Shown piece by piece: positions 9,098-16,954 of a stretch of 64,000 nucleotides of DNA (its first letter is position 1; the number at the start of each line of letters is the position of its first letter). The notes beneath the pieces were generated by a model. The model searched no databases and was not told the origin of the DNA. It saw only the letters and a list, made by a program, of their open reading frames with translations. Origin of the DNA: DASUAO01 sp046484625 (GTDB lineage: Bacteria; Actinomycetota; Acidimicrobiia; IMCC26256; PALSA-555); NCBI GenBank assembly GCA_046484625.1, contig JAWOIO010000192.1, forward strand, positions 5,672 through 69,671. The letters are read 5' to 3'. A program made the position numbers and the translations under genes.

Positions 9098-9799
9098 TCA
9101 GGGCGGCAGCGGCTCCGATCGGACCTCGTCGACCTCCCAGTCGTAGGGCTCGGCGTCGGCGGGCACCCAGCCGTCGGATTCCGTCTCGGCGCCCGCCTCG
9201 CGCGCCTCCTCGAGGAAGCGCGCCAGCTTGCGGGCGTCCTTGCGACCGGAGCCCGGCTCGGTCTCGACCCCGGTCGCGACGTCGACGCCCCACGGGCGGA
9301 CCCGTCGGATCGCGGCCCCGACGTTCTCGGGGGTCAGCCCGCCGGCGAGGAGGAGCCGGGTGCCGGCGGGCGCGCCCTCGGCGAGCGCCCAGTCGAAGAG
9401 CTCGCCACTCCCGGGGACCTCGCCGTCGAGGAGGACGACGTCTGCGGGACCACGCGCGCTGGCGCCGATGGCGGGGTCACCGGCCCGGAAACCCTGGATC
9501 AGGAACGGCACCCGGGCCCGGATCCAGCGCGCTTCCGACTGGGGCTCCCGGCCGTGCAGCTGCGCGCCTTTGAGCCCGAGGCCGTTCACGATCTCGGCCA
9601 CCCGTTCGGGCCGCTCGTCGCGAAAGACCCCAATCGTCAGGGCTTCGGGGGGCAGACGCCGCACCACGTCGCGCGCGTCGTTCACCGTGACCTGGCGGGG
9701 GCTGCCGGGGACGAAGTTGAGCCCGATCGCATCGGCGCCGAGGGCCACCGCGAGCAGCGCATCCTCCTCGTTCGTGACCCCGCAGATCTTCACGAACAT
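9098..9799 (-). CDS. trpF: Phosphoribosylanthranilate isomerase
   Basis: A 233-residue TIM barrel that isomerises phosphoribosylanthranilate in tryptophan synthesis. The start MFVKICGVT places the catalytic Cys7 correctly, and the aspartate in [12 protein letters not shown] supplies the acid. The frame is open far upstream but only this ATG gives the conserved N-terminus. Because a real trpF exists, the hisA gene at 23070 need not be the bifunctional PriA found in several actinobacteria. It heads the trpF-trpB-trpA run and is divergent from the PAP2-like gene. Confidence 0.94.
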   Translation of the reverse strand: MFVKICGVTNEEDALLAVALGADAIGLNFVPGSPRQVTVNDARDVVRRLPPEALTIGVFRDERPERVAEIVNGLGLKGAQLHGREPQSEARWIRARVPFLIQGFRAGDPAIGASARGPADVVLLDGEVPGSGELFDWALAEGAPAGTRLLLAGGLTPENVGAAIRRVRPWGVDVATGVETEPGSGRKDARKLARFLEEAREAGAETESDGWVPADAEPYDWEVDEVRSEPLPP

Positions 9800-9808
9800 G
9801 CGTACGAC

Positions 9809-9845
9809 GGTATCGGAAAGCGCCCTCGGCACTGTGGCCGATACC
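9809..9845. promoter_or_regulatory. Inverted repeat in the trpF/PAP2 divergent promoter region
   Basis: Perfect 8-bp arms GGTATCGG (9809-9816) and CCGATACC (9838-9845) are separated by 21 bp in the 58-bp space between trpF and the PAP2-like gene. The position suits an operator serving one or both genes. A hairpin in the trpF leader is the alternative. No known regulator motif is recognised. Confidence 0.4.
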
Positions 9846-9857
9846 ATCGGCGCCGCC

Positions 9858-10850
9858 ATGTCGAGCGCCGTGTCCGACGCCAAGACCGTCCCGGCGCCTG
9901 CGCCGACCCGGCGACCGCTGCTGCCAGCCGGGGCGCTCGCCGGCAGCCGACGCTGGCTCGCGCTCTCGGGGTTCGTCGCCGCCTCGGCGATCGTCGTCCT
10001 GGCACTGGGTGAGATCCCGTCCCGGCCGTACATCCTGTTCTGGCTGATCGGGCTGGCCTGGGTGCTCTGCTGGCGCAACGACCACCCGGTGGCCCGGGTC
10101 GTGTTCGACTGGCTACCGGTGCTCGTGATCGCGGCCGGCTACGACCTCGTCCGCAGCCGCGCCGTGGACCTGGTCCCTCGCGCCGTCACCGATCCGCAGC
10201 TCCAGGTCGACGAGTTCCTCTTCGGTGGGGTCGTCCCGACGATCCGACTCCAGGACTGGCTCGTCGATGCCGGCACGCCGCACTGGTGGGACTACCCCGT
10301 CTGGGTGATGTACCTCTCGCACTTCGTCGTCACCCCGGCCGTCGCGGTCTGGCTCTACCTGCGCCACCGCGAATGGTTCCACCGCTACGCGATCCTGATC
10401 CTCGGCGTCTGCCTCGCCGGGTTCGCGACGTATTTCATCCTCCCGGCCGTGCCTCCCTGGCTCGCCAGCCGCGACGGCGCGCTGGCTCCCACCACGCGGG
10501 TGGTGCACGCGGTGTGGGACAGCATCGGCATCGACTCGGCGTCGAAGATCTTCGATGGCGACGCGAGGCTCGCGAACCCCGTCGCGGCGCTCCCGTCGCT
10601 CCACGCGGCGTGGCCGCTCATGACGTTGCTGTTCCTGTGGCGCAAGGTCGGGCGGTGGCGCTGGCTCCTGGTGGCATACAACGCCGCGATGGTGTTCGTG
10701 CTCGTCTACGGCGCCGAGCACTACTTCAGCGACATCCTCATGGGCTGGGTCTACGTGATCGTCATCTACCTCGTCGTGAACCGTCTCGCCGACGACCGCC
10801 TCGCCGACGACCGCCTCGCTCGCATGCAGGGGCGAACCGACCCGTCGTGA
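9858..10850 (+). CDS. PAP2-superfamily integral membrane protein
   Basis: A 330-residue protein with several hydrophobic segments and a PAP2_3-like phosphatase/transferase site: ALPSLHAAWPLM (Ser-Leu-His motif) and, about 50 residues on, GAEHYFSDILMGW. These correspond to the histidine motifs of inositol-phosphoceramide synthase-like and lipid phosphatase enzymes. It probably acts on a phospholipid or polyprenyl phosphate at the membrane. The C-terminus has a short LADDR duplication (RLADDRLADDR). ATG 9858 is the first start after the divergent trpF promoter. Its stop overlaps the next gene by GTGA. Substrate unknown. Confidence 0.82.
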   Translation: MSSAVSDAKTVPAPAPTRRPLLPAGALAGSRRWLALSGFVAASAIVVLALGEIPSRPYILFWLIGLAWVLCWRNDHPVARVVFDWLPVLVIAAGYDLVRSRAVDLVPRAVTDPQLQVDEFLFGGVVPTIRLQDWLVDAGTPHWWDYPVWVMYLSHFVVTPAVAVWLYLRHREWFHRYAILILGVCLAGFATYFILPAVPPWLASRDGALAPTTRVVHAVWDSIGIDSASKIFDGDARLANPVAALPSLHAAWPLMTLLFLWRKVGRWRWLLVAYNAAMVFVLVYGAEHYFSDILMGWVYVIVIYLVVNRLADDRLADDRLARMQGRTDPS

Positions 10851-11626
10851 GTAGCCCGCTCGTCGTCTACGAGCGGGACGGCCACATCGCGACGATCTCG
10901 TATCACCGCCCCGAGCGCCTCAACGCGATCAATGGCGCGATGCGCGGCGACCTCAACGCAGCGTGGGAGCGGTTCCGGGCCGACGACGACGCGTGGGTCG
11001 CGATCATCACCGGCACGGGGCGAGCGTTCTGCGTCGGCGCCGACCTGGCCGACGGGGCCGGCTCGGCCGGGACGTGGCCCGGATCGTTCTGGGAGATCCC
11101 GACGGTCAACTCGTTCGAGTCGGGCCTCGAGGTCTGGAAGCCCACGATCGCGGCGGTGAACGGCTACTGCCTGGGGTACGGCCTCACGATGGCGGCGGCG
11201 TGCGACTTCGTGCTCGCGGCCGACGACGCCCAGTTCGGCATGCCCGAGGTGCGCCTCGGCGTCCCCACCATCGTCGGCGCGATGCGTCTCCCCGCCCGGA
11301 TCCGCATGCAGGACGCACTCGAGGTGCTGCTCACGGGCGATCGCATCGACGCAGCGCGGGCCCACGAGATCGGACTCGCGCTCCGGGTCGTCCCGCGCGA
11401 GGACCTGTTGGTGGAGGCCCGCCGGCTCGCCGAGCGCCTCTGCCAGGGCGCGCCCCTGGCCGTCCGAGCGGTGAACGAGATGGCCCACCGCGGTCGACAC
11501 GTCCCGTGGGAGGACGCCGTCCGGATGGGTGAGGCGATGCGACGCCTCGTGCTCGCGAGCGACGACGCCCAGGAAGGCCGCCGGGCGGCAGCCGAAGGAC
11601 GCGATCCGCGCTGGTCGGGGCACTGA
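10847..11626 (+). CDS. Enoyl-CoA hydratase/isomerase family protein
   Basis: A 259-residue crotonase-fold protein with the oxyanion-hole pattern GRAFCVGADL and FGMPEVRLGV. The second catalytic glutamate (Glu164 of rat hydratase) is kept in MPEV, but the first (Glu144) is replaced by Thr in GYCLGYGLTM where hydratases have GGGCEL. It is therefore unlikely to be a standard hydratase; isomerase, hydrolase or other crotonase chemistry is possible. The GTG start overlaps the PAP2-like stop. Its last seven codons and stop are part of a 23-bp tandem duplication. Confidence 0.85.
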   Translation: MSSPLVVYERDGHIATISYHRPERLNAINGAMRGDLNAAWERFRADDDAWVAIITGTGRAFCVGADLADGAGSAGTWPGSFWEIPTVNSFESGLEVWKPTIAAVNGYCLGYGLTMAAACDFVLAADDAQFGMPEVRLGVPTIVGAMRLPARIRMQDALEVLLTGDRIDAARAHEIGLALRVVPREDLLVEARRLAERLCQGAPLAVRAVNEMAHRGRHVPWEDAVRMGEAMRRLVLASDDAQEGRRAAAEGRDPRWSGH

Positions 11627-11650
11627 GTCCGCGCTGGTCGGGGCACTGAG
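11605..11650. repeat. Perfect 23-bp tandem duplication across a stop codon
   Basis: Two identical 23-bp units (11605-11627 and 11628-11650), each beginning TCCGCGCTGGTCGGGGCACT, lie head to tail. The first encodes the end and TGA stop of the enoyl-CoA hydratase-like gene; the second is untranslated. Exact identity suggests a recent slippage event or an uncorrected assembly duplication. Confidence 0.9.
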
Positions 11651-11657
11651 CCCGGCT

Positions 11658-11702
11658 TCTCGGCACGCTGATGGTTGCAGAGCAACACTCAGCGTGCCGA
11701 GA
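11658..11702. terminator. Long nested hairpin, likely bidirectional terminator
   Basis: A 14-bp perfect outer stem, TCTCGGCACGCTGA (11658-11671) with its complement at 11689-11702, encloses an inner GTTGC/GCAAC stem with an AGA loop. It lies between two convergent genes and includes the last codons and stop of trpC. There is no T-tract, which is common for GC-rich actinobacterial terminators. A similar nested structure occurs at 36703-36780. Confidence 0.75.
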
Positions 11703-12498
11703 ACGGGAGGGCGGCGAGCTCGCGAGCCAGTGCCTCGGGATCATCGGAACGGACGAGGGCCTCACCGACGAGCACCGCGTCGAATCCCGCGGCGCCCATA
11801 CGCCGTGCGTCGTCGACGGAGCGGATCGCGCTCTCGGCGACTGCCACCACGTCGTTCGGCAACGACCCACCGAGACGCTCGGCCCGCGACCGGTCCTCCT
11901 CGAACGTCGTGAGGTCACGAGCGTTGATCCCGATGATCGAGGCGCCGACCTCGAGGGCCCGTTCGACCTCTCGCTCGTCGTGGGCTTCCACCAACACGTC
12001 GAGCGTCAGGTCACGCGCGAGCGAGAGCAGATCTGCGAGCAGTGCGTCGTCCGGGATGGCGGCGACGATGAGCAGGATTGCATCGGCCCCGATCCCCCGC
12101 GCCTCGTACACCTGATCGGGGTCGATCGTGAAGTCCTTGCGGAGGATCGGCGTTGCGCTCGTGGCATCGCGCGCGGCCTGGAGATCGGCGACCGACCCGC
12201 CGAAGAACGGGCCGTCCGTCAGCACCGACAGGCACGCGGCGCCACCCCGCTCGTAGTCCCCCGCGAACCGGGCGGGATCGAGGTCGGGTGCGAGCTCACC
12301 CTTCGAGGGCGAACGACGCTTGATCTCGGCGATCACGCCGAGGGACCCCAGCCCCCTCCGCTTGCGGAGTGCCGCCTCGAACCCCCGCGTCGGGGGGCTC
12401 GCGAGCGCGGCCTTCCGGATCGCGTCCCGCGCCTGCGGCTGGTGGAGCAGCGTGACCTCGTCGCGCTTCGTGGCGAGGATCTCGTCGAGCACGCTCAT
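11689..12498 (-). CDS. trpC: Indole-3-glycerol phosphate synthase
   Basis: A 269-residue TIM barrel that closes the indole ring in tryptophan synthesis. The signature AEIKRRSPSKGEL with the catalytic lysines is present, as are ILRKDFTIDPDQVYEA and the phosphate-binding AVAESAI. ATG 12498 gives the standard N-terminus SVLDEILATKRDEV; the upstream open frame has no homology. It stands alone, separated from trpF-B-A by two plus-strand genes. Its 3' end is built into the hairpin at 11658-11702. Confidence 0.95.
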   Translation of the reverse strand: MSVLDEILATKRDEVTLLHQPQARDAIRKAALASPPTRGFEAALRKRRGLGSLGVIAEIKRRSPSKGELAPDLDPARFAGDYERGGAACLSVLTDGPFFGGSVADLQAARDATSATPILRKDFTIDPDQVYEARGIGADAILLIVAAIPDDALLADLLSLARDLTLDVLVEAHDEREVERALEVGASIIGINARDLTTFEEDRSRAERLGGSLPNDVVAVAESAIRSVDDARRMGAAGFDAVLVGEALVRSDDPEALARELAALPFSAR

Positions 12499-12547
12499 GC
12501 GGGCGCAAGTGTGCCAGACCGGCTCAGCCCTTCTACGCTCCCTTCCC

Positions 12548-13729
12548 ATGACGACAGCCTTTCCCGATGGCTTCCTCTGGGGTACGGCCACGGCCGCGCA
12601 CCAGGTGGAGGGCTCCAACTGGAACAACGACTGGTGGGCGTGGGAACACGCACCGGGGACGCCGTGCGTCGAGCCGTCCGGCGACGCCTGCGACCACTAC
12701 TGGCGGTACGAGGAGGATCTCGACATCCTCGCCGGTCTCGGGTTCGGCGCCTATCGGTTCTCGCTCGAGTGGTCCCGGATCGAACCCGAGGAGGGCGAGT
12801 TCTCGCGCGCGCAGCTCGACCACTACGCCCGCGTGCTCGACGCCTGCGCCGCGCGGGGACTCGTGCCGGTGGTGACGTTCCACCATTTCACCACCCCTCG
12901 CTGGGCCGTCGTCGACGGCGGCTGGACCGACCCCACGACCGCCGAGCGCTTCGCCCGCTTCTGCGAGCACGCGACCGCTGCCCTCGGCGACCGCATCGGC
13001 ATGGCCTGCACGATCAACGAGCCCAACGTGGTCTCGACCATCGGGTACCTCGTCGGCGCGTTCCCTCCCGGCCACACCCAGGATCTCGACGGCTTCGTGC
13101 GTGCCACCGAGGTGCTCGTCGATGCACATCGCCGCTCGTACGACGCGATCAAGAGCGGACCCGGGGACTTCCCCGTGGGACTCACCTTGTCGATGAGCGA
13201 CTGGGGTGCCGAAGAAGGCGCCGAGGACAAGATCGCCGAGTACCGGGCGCACCACGAGGACGTCTACCTCGAGGCCGCACGCGGTGACGACTACTTCGGC
13301 GTGCAGGCGTACTCACGCACCCGGGTCGGCAACGACGGGATCCTCGGCCCGGAGCCGGGGGTCGAGGTGCTCCCGATGGGCTACGAGTACTGGCCGCGGG
13401 CTGCCGAGGCCTCGATCCGGCATGCCGCGGAGGTGGCCCAGGTCCCGCTCTACGTCACCGAGAACGGGATCGGCACCGACGACGACGAGCAGCGGATCCG
13501 GTACCTGCAGGAGTCGCTCGCCGGTGTCGCGGCGACCATCGCCGACGGGATCGACGTCCGCGGCTACTTCCAGTGGTCCCTGCTCGACAACTTCGAGTGG
13601 GCGTTCGGCTACCAGATGCGCTTCGGGATCGTCGGCGTCGACCGGCAGACCCAGGTGCGGACCACGAAGCCGAGCGCCGCCTGGATGTCGGAGGTGGTGC
13701 GGACGAACCGGATCGCCACCTCCGGCTGA
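12548..13729 (+). CDS. Glycoside hydrolase family 1 (beta-glucosidase-like)
   Basis: A 393-residue GH1 barrel. The acid/base Glu158 is in TINEPNV and the nucleophile Glu305 in YVTENGIG. The N-terminal FLWGTATAAHQVEG is the family opening. It is shorter than the usual 440-480 residues, so some loops are reduced. No signal peptide, so the substrate is probably an imported or internal beta-glycoside; specificity is not predictable by eye. A 49-bp divergent region separates it from trpC. Its TGA is followed directly, in the same frame, by a histidine-kinase remnant. Confidence 0.93.
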   Translation: MTTAFPDGFLWGTATAAHQVEGSNWNNDWWAWEHAPGTPCVEPSGDACDHYWRYEEDLDILAGLGFGAYRFSLEWSRIEPEEGEFSRAQLDHYARVLDACAARGLVPVVTFHHFTTPRWAVVDGGWTDPTTAERFARFCEHATAALGDRIGMACTINEPNVVSTIGYLVGAFPPGHTQDLDGFVRATEVLVDAHRRSYDAIKSGPGDFPVGLTLSMSDWGAEEGAEDKIAEYRAHHEDVYLEAARGDDYFGVQAYSRTRVGNDGILGPEPGVEVLPMGYEYWPRAAEASIRHAAEVAQVPLYVTENGIGTDDDEQRIRYLQESLAGVAATIADGIDVRGYFQWSLLDNFEWAFGYQMRFGIVGVDRQTQVRTTKPSAAWMSEVVRTNRIATSG

Positions 13730-13951
13730 TCCGGACCTCACATTCCGCTCACGTTCACCCCGCCCCGCGGGACCCCCAGCCGGAAGATCGGGACCGGGAT
13801 CGGGCTGGCCGTCGTCCGGGAGCTCACGAGCGCGATGGGCGGCGAGGTCTCGTGCGAGCCGCGGGAACCGAGCGGCACCCGGTTCGTCGTCAGGATCCCG
13901 GCAGCGCCTGGAGTCGCGCCGGAACCTCACCATCGCCCCAGCGAAGGCTGA
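13730..13951 (+). pseudogene. Histidine kinase ATPase-domain remnant
   Basis: The 73 codons after the GH1 stop have no start codon at their head but contain the end of a histidine kinase: the G2 box GTGIGLAVVRELTSAMGGEV (about 13790-13849) followed by SGTRFVVRIP. A weak G1-like SGPHIP lies just before it, with the intervening region missing. The dimerisation and phosphoacceptor domains are absent. It overlaps the end of ygfZ antisense. This is a decayed gene fragment, not a working kinase. Confidence 0.75.
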
Positions 13952-14834
13952 CCTCCGCCGGCGGCTCGACCTCCCGTCGCACCATGGCGAGCGCTACCGC
14001 CCGGTGCTCGCCCGGGAGGGCCGCGATGCTCGTCACGACGCCACGCTCGGTGTCGTCGACGACCACTGCGGCGCCGGCGGGTGGAACGAGGTCACCGTCG
14101 ACCCGCAACCCCCGGAGGTGCCGGTTGACGTGCCCGCGCGTGTCGATCCGACACACGAGCTCTTGTCCGAGGAAGCAACCTTTGGTGAACGAGACCGCCT
14201 CGCGCTCCAAGAACGCCTCCTGGGGGATGGTGCGCTCGTCCACGTCGACCCCGAGACGCGGGACGCCGGCCTCGATCCGGGCCGCTTCGTACGCACCCGG
14301 GGCGAACGGCTCGACGCCGGCCCGCAGCAACCCGTCGCGGACGTCGTCGAGCGCGTCGAGCGGCCCCAACACGTCGGCCCCCGCGACTCCCGGCCATGCC
14401 GCCCGCACCACCCGCATCCCGCGGTCCGGCGCGCGCCCCCACGCCAGATGGGAGTGGACGGCCTCCGGGAGGTCGATCCCCGCGAGGGCGGCGACCCGGG
14501 CCCCGGCCTCCCGGCCGCGCACCTCGAGGACCCCCCATCGCGTGCTCCGGTCCTCGAGCTCGACGTCGACCCGGATGCGATAGCGACCGAGCTGCTCGGC
14601 CAACACGGGCCCGAACCCGGGCTCGCAGTCGAGCCACCACTCGTCACCGACTCGCAGCGCCCGGAAGTCGACGACGAGCTTCCCCTGGGGCGTGAGGAGG
14701 AGTGAGCGCGCCCCACTGCCGTCCGGGATCGGGTCCAGGTCCTGGGAGACGATGCTCTGCAGGAAGGTCGTCGCGTCGGCGCCGCCGACGCGAACCATCC
14801 CCTGGTCGGGTCGGGTCGCGAAGTGCGTCGTCAT
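13890..14834 (-). CDS. ygfZ: Folate-binding YgfZ/CAF17-like protein
   Basis: A 314-residue protein of the GcvT fold. The diagnostic motif KGCFLGQELVCR (family form KGCYxGQExxxR) is present and identifies YgfZ, a folate-dependent factor for iron-sulfur enzyme maintenance, rather than glycine-cleavage aminomethyltransferase. The N-terminus MTTHFATRPDQGMVRVGGAD fits. It lies downstream of trpE on the same strand (48 bp). Its 3' end overlaps the histidine kinase remnant on the other strand. Confidence 0.88.
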   Translation of the reverse strand: MTTHFATRPDQGMVRVGGADATTFLQSIVSQDLDPIPDGSGARSLLLTPQGKLVVDFRALRVGDEWWLDCEPGFGPVLAEQLGRYRIRVDVELEDRSTRWGVLEVRGREAGARVAALAGIDLPEAVHSHLAWGRAPDRGMRVVRAAWPGVAGADVLGPLDALDDVRDGLLRAGVEPFAPGAYEAARIEAGVPRLGVDVDERTIPQEAFLEREAVSFTKGCFLGQELVCRIDTRGHVNRHLRGLRVDGDLVPPAGAAVVVDDTERGVVTSIAALPGEHRAVALAMVRREVEPPAEVSLRWGDGEVPARLQALPGS

Positions 14835-14882
14835 GGTCGACGCATCATGCCCGTTCCCCGGCCGGCGCGCGTCGCGGCCGCA

Positions 14883-16445
14883 TCAGGTCCTGCTGAGCCG
14901 ACGGGACGCGGCTGCAGCGGAGAGGAGCGCCTTGGCCTTGTTGCGGCACTCGAGGTCCTCGTCGGCCGGGTCGGAGTCGGCGACGATCCCGGCACCAGCC
15001 GAGACACTCGCCTTCCCGTCTCGAAAGACCATGGTCCGGATCGCGATGGCGGTGTCGAGGTTGCCCGAGAAGTCGACGTAGCCCACGACCCCGGCGTACG
15101 GGCCGCGCTTCACCGGCTCCAGCTCGTCGATGATCTGCATCGCACGCACCTTCGGCGCCCCGCTCACCGTGCCCGCCGGGAACGTGGCGCGCAGGACGTC
15201 GACCGCGCTCCGGCCGTCGGCGAGGTCCCCCGACGCCTGGCTCGTGATGTGCATCACGTGGGAGTAGCGCTCCAGGCTCATGAGCTCGTCGACGCGCTCC
15301 GTCCCGAAGCGGACCACGCGACCGATGTCGTTGCGGGCCAGGTCGACGAGCATGACGTGCTCAGCCCGCTCCTTCGGGTTCTCCATGAGCTCGGCGCCGA
15401 GACGTCGATCGTGCTCGTCGGTGCGGCCGCGGAACCGGGTCCCGGCGATCGGGCGGATGATCACCCGCCCGTCGAGGACCTGCACCATCGGCTCCGGCGA
15501 GGACCCCACGAGCGTCGCCTCCGGATGGCGCACCAGGTACATGTACGGCGATGGGTTGACCTGGCGGAGCACGCGGTAGACGTCGAACGGATCGAGATTC
15601 TCACCGACGTCGAACCGCTGGGCGAGCACGACCTGGAAGATGTCGCCGGCCAAGATGTGCTCGCGCGCGACCAGGACGGCATCTCGGTACGCATCACCGG
15701 CCATCGAGGACACGACGTCGGGCAGGTCTGCCACATCGTCGCCGGGCGGCGGGACCGGGTCGTACGCGAGCGGCTGGGCCAGCGCCGCGACCCGATCATC
15801 GAGGAGCCGCACCGCGCGGTCGTACGCCGCGTCGATCGCTCCTTCCGCCTTGGCGCTGTCCGGCTCGCCGCGGTCCGGGGCGTCGCCGGATCCCGTCAGG
15901 TAGACGTTCTCGATGAGGGCCAAACGTTGACGGAAGTGGTCGAACGCGGTCACGTGCCCGGTGAGTGAGAGCACGGCGTCGGGAGACCCGCGATCGTCCG
16001 AGGGCGCGGCGGGCAGGTGCTCGATCTCCCGGACGACGTCGTAGCCGAGGTAGCCGACGATCCCGCCGTGGAACGGGGGGAGCTCGGGGATCACCGGTGC
16101 GCGATGGAGGTCGAGCAGCGATTCGAGGGCGGCGAGCGCGCCCGCATCGCGCGGGACGCCGGCCGGCAGATCGCCCTCGACCTCGATCGTGCGCCCCCGG
16201 ACCACGAGCGTGCACGACGGGTCGCGTCCGAGGAAGGAGAACCGTCCCCAGCGCTCCGCGTGCTCTACCGACTCGAGCAGGAACCCTGCGGCCGCGTCGG
16301 CCTTGGCGCCGACGAGCTTCATGAAGGCCGACACGGGCGTCTCGAGGTCGGCGAGCACCTCGCGCCACACCGGGACCACGGTGTGGTCCCGCGCGAGGGA
16401 TCGGAAGTCGTCGCGGCTGGGCCGGACCGGCGCCGCCCGGCTCAC
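14883..16445 (-). CDS. trpE: Anthranilate synthase component I
   Basis: A 520-residue chorismate-utilising enzyme that makes anthranilate. C-terminal motifs include [50 protein letters not shown] and [10 protein letters not shown]. The N-terminal regulatory part has [18 protein letters not shown], the tryptophan-sensing segment in feedback-inhibited TrpE. GTG 16445 is chosen because it overlaps the hisI stop as GTGA. The glutamine amidotransferase partner trpG and trpD are not in the window. Confidence 0.95.
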   Translation of the reverse strand: MSRAAPVRPSRDDFRSLARDHTVVPVWREVLADLETPVSAFMKLVGAKADAAAGFLLESVEHAERWGRFSFLGRDPSCTLVVRGRTIEVEGDLPAGVPRDAGALAALESLLDLHRAPVIPELPPFHGGIVGYLGYDVVREIEHLPAAPSDDRGSPDAVLSLTGHVTAFDHFRQRLALIENVYLTGSGDAPDRGEPDSAKAEGAIDAAYDRAVRLLDDRVAALAQPLAYDPVPPPGDDVADLPDVVSSMAGDAYRDAVLVAREHILAGDIFQVVLAQRFDVGENLDPFDVYRVLRQVNPSPYMYLVRHPEATLVGSSPEPMVQVLDGRVIIRPIAGTRFRGRTDEHDRRLGAELMENPKERAEHVMLVDLARNDIGRVVRFGTERVDELMSLERYSHVMHITSQASGDLADGRSAVDVLRATFPAGTVSGAPKVRAMQIIDELEPVKRGPYAGVVGYVDFSGNLDTAIAIRTMVFRDGKASVSAGAGIVADSDPADEDLECRNKAKALLSAAAASRRLSRT

Positions 16446-16837
16446 CGGAGACCGGGCTCGGCGCCGCTCCCGAACGAGCGGAAGAAGCACGACCGCTCAC
16501 CGGTGTGGCATGCGCCCCGTCCCTCCTGCTCCACGACGAGCAGCACCGTGTCGCCGTCGCAGTCGTAGGCGGCGTCACGCAGCCACTGCCGGTCGCCGGA
16601 CGTGTCGCCCTTGCGCCACAGCTCCCGACGGCTCCGGCTCCAGAACACGGTGCGACCCTCCGCAAGCGTCCGCCGCAACGCGTCCTCGTTCATCCACGCC
16701 AGCATGAGCACCTGCCCGGTGGCCTGCTCCTGGACGATCGCCGGGATCAGCCCGTCGTCGTTCCAGCGGATCGCAGCGAGCTCTTCGGGAGTGACGTCGA
16801 CCGGCGTCGCCTCGGGGGGCGTGGTGGCGGGGCTCAT
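16442..16837 (-). CDS. hisI: Phosphoribosyl-AMP cyclohydrolase
   Basis: A 131-residue enzyme opening the purine ring in step three of histidine synthesis. Metal-binding motifs [14 protein letters not shown] and [12 protein letters not shown] are intact, along with [14 protein letters not shown] and [17 protein letters not shown]. It is translationally coupled to trpE (GTGA). Elsewhere hisI usually follows hisF; here the rest of the his operon is 6 kb away and hisF is absent from the window. Confidence 0.95.
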   Translation of the reverse strand: MSPATTPPEATPVDVTPEELAAIRWNDDGLIPAIVQEQATGQVLMLAWMNEDALRRTLAEGRTVFWSRSRRELWRKGDTSGDRQWLRDAAYDCDGDTVLLVVEQEGRGACHTGERSCFFRSFGSGAEPGLR

Positions 16838-16954
16838 GAGTCCGCGATCGTACCCGTACGGCTTCTCGGCTCGACCGGAGTTCGATGCGGGTGGAAAGCG
16901 TTCCCGGCGTCGGAAGGCGCCCTACCGGCTCCCGGGGCGCGAGACTGCTCGGCC

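Noticed and set aside
13727..13951. Selenocysteine or programmed read-through joining GH1 to the kinase tail
   Set aside because: The GH1 protein is complete before the TGA, the following sequence is an unrelated kinase fragment without most domains, and a remnant explains it more simply.
16838..16954. Attenuator or T-box leader for hisI-trpE
   Set aside because: The 117-bp divergent spacer shows no leader peptide with His or Trp codons and no T-box sequence that I can see.
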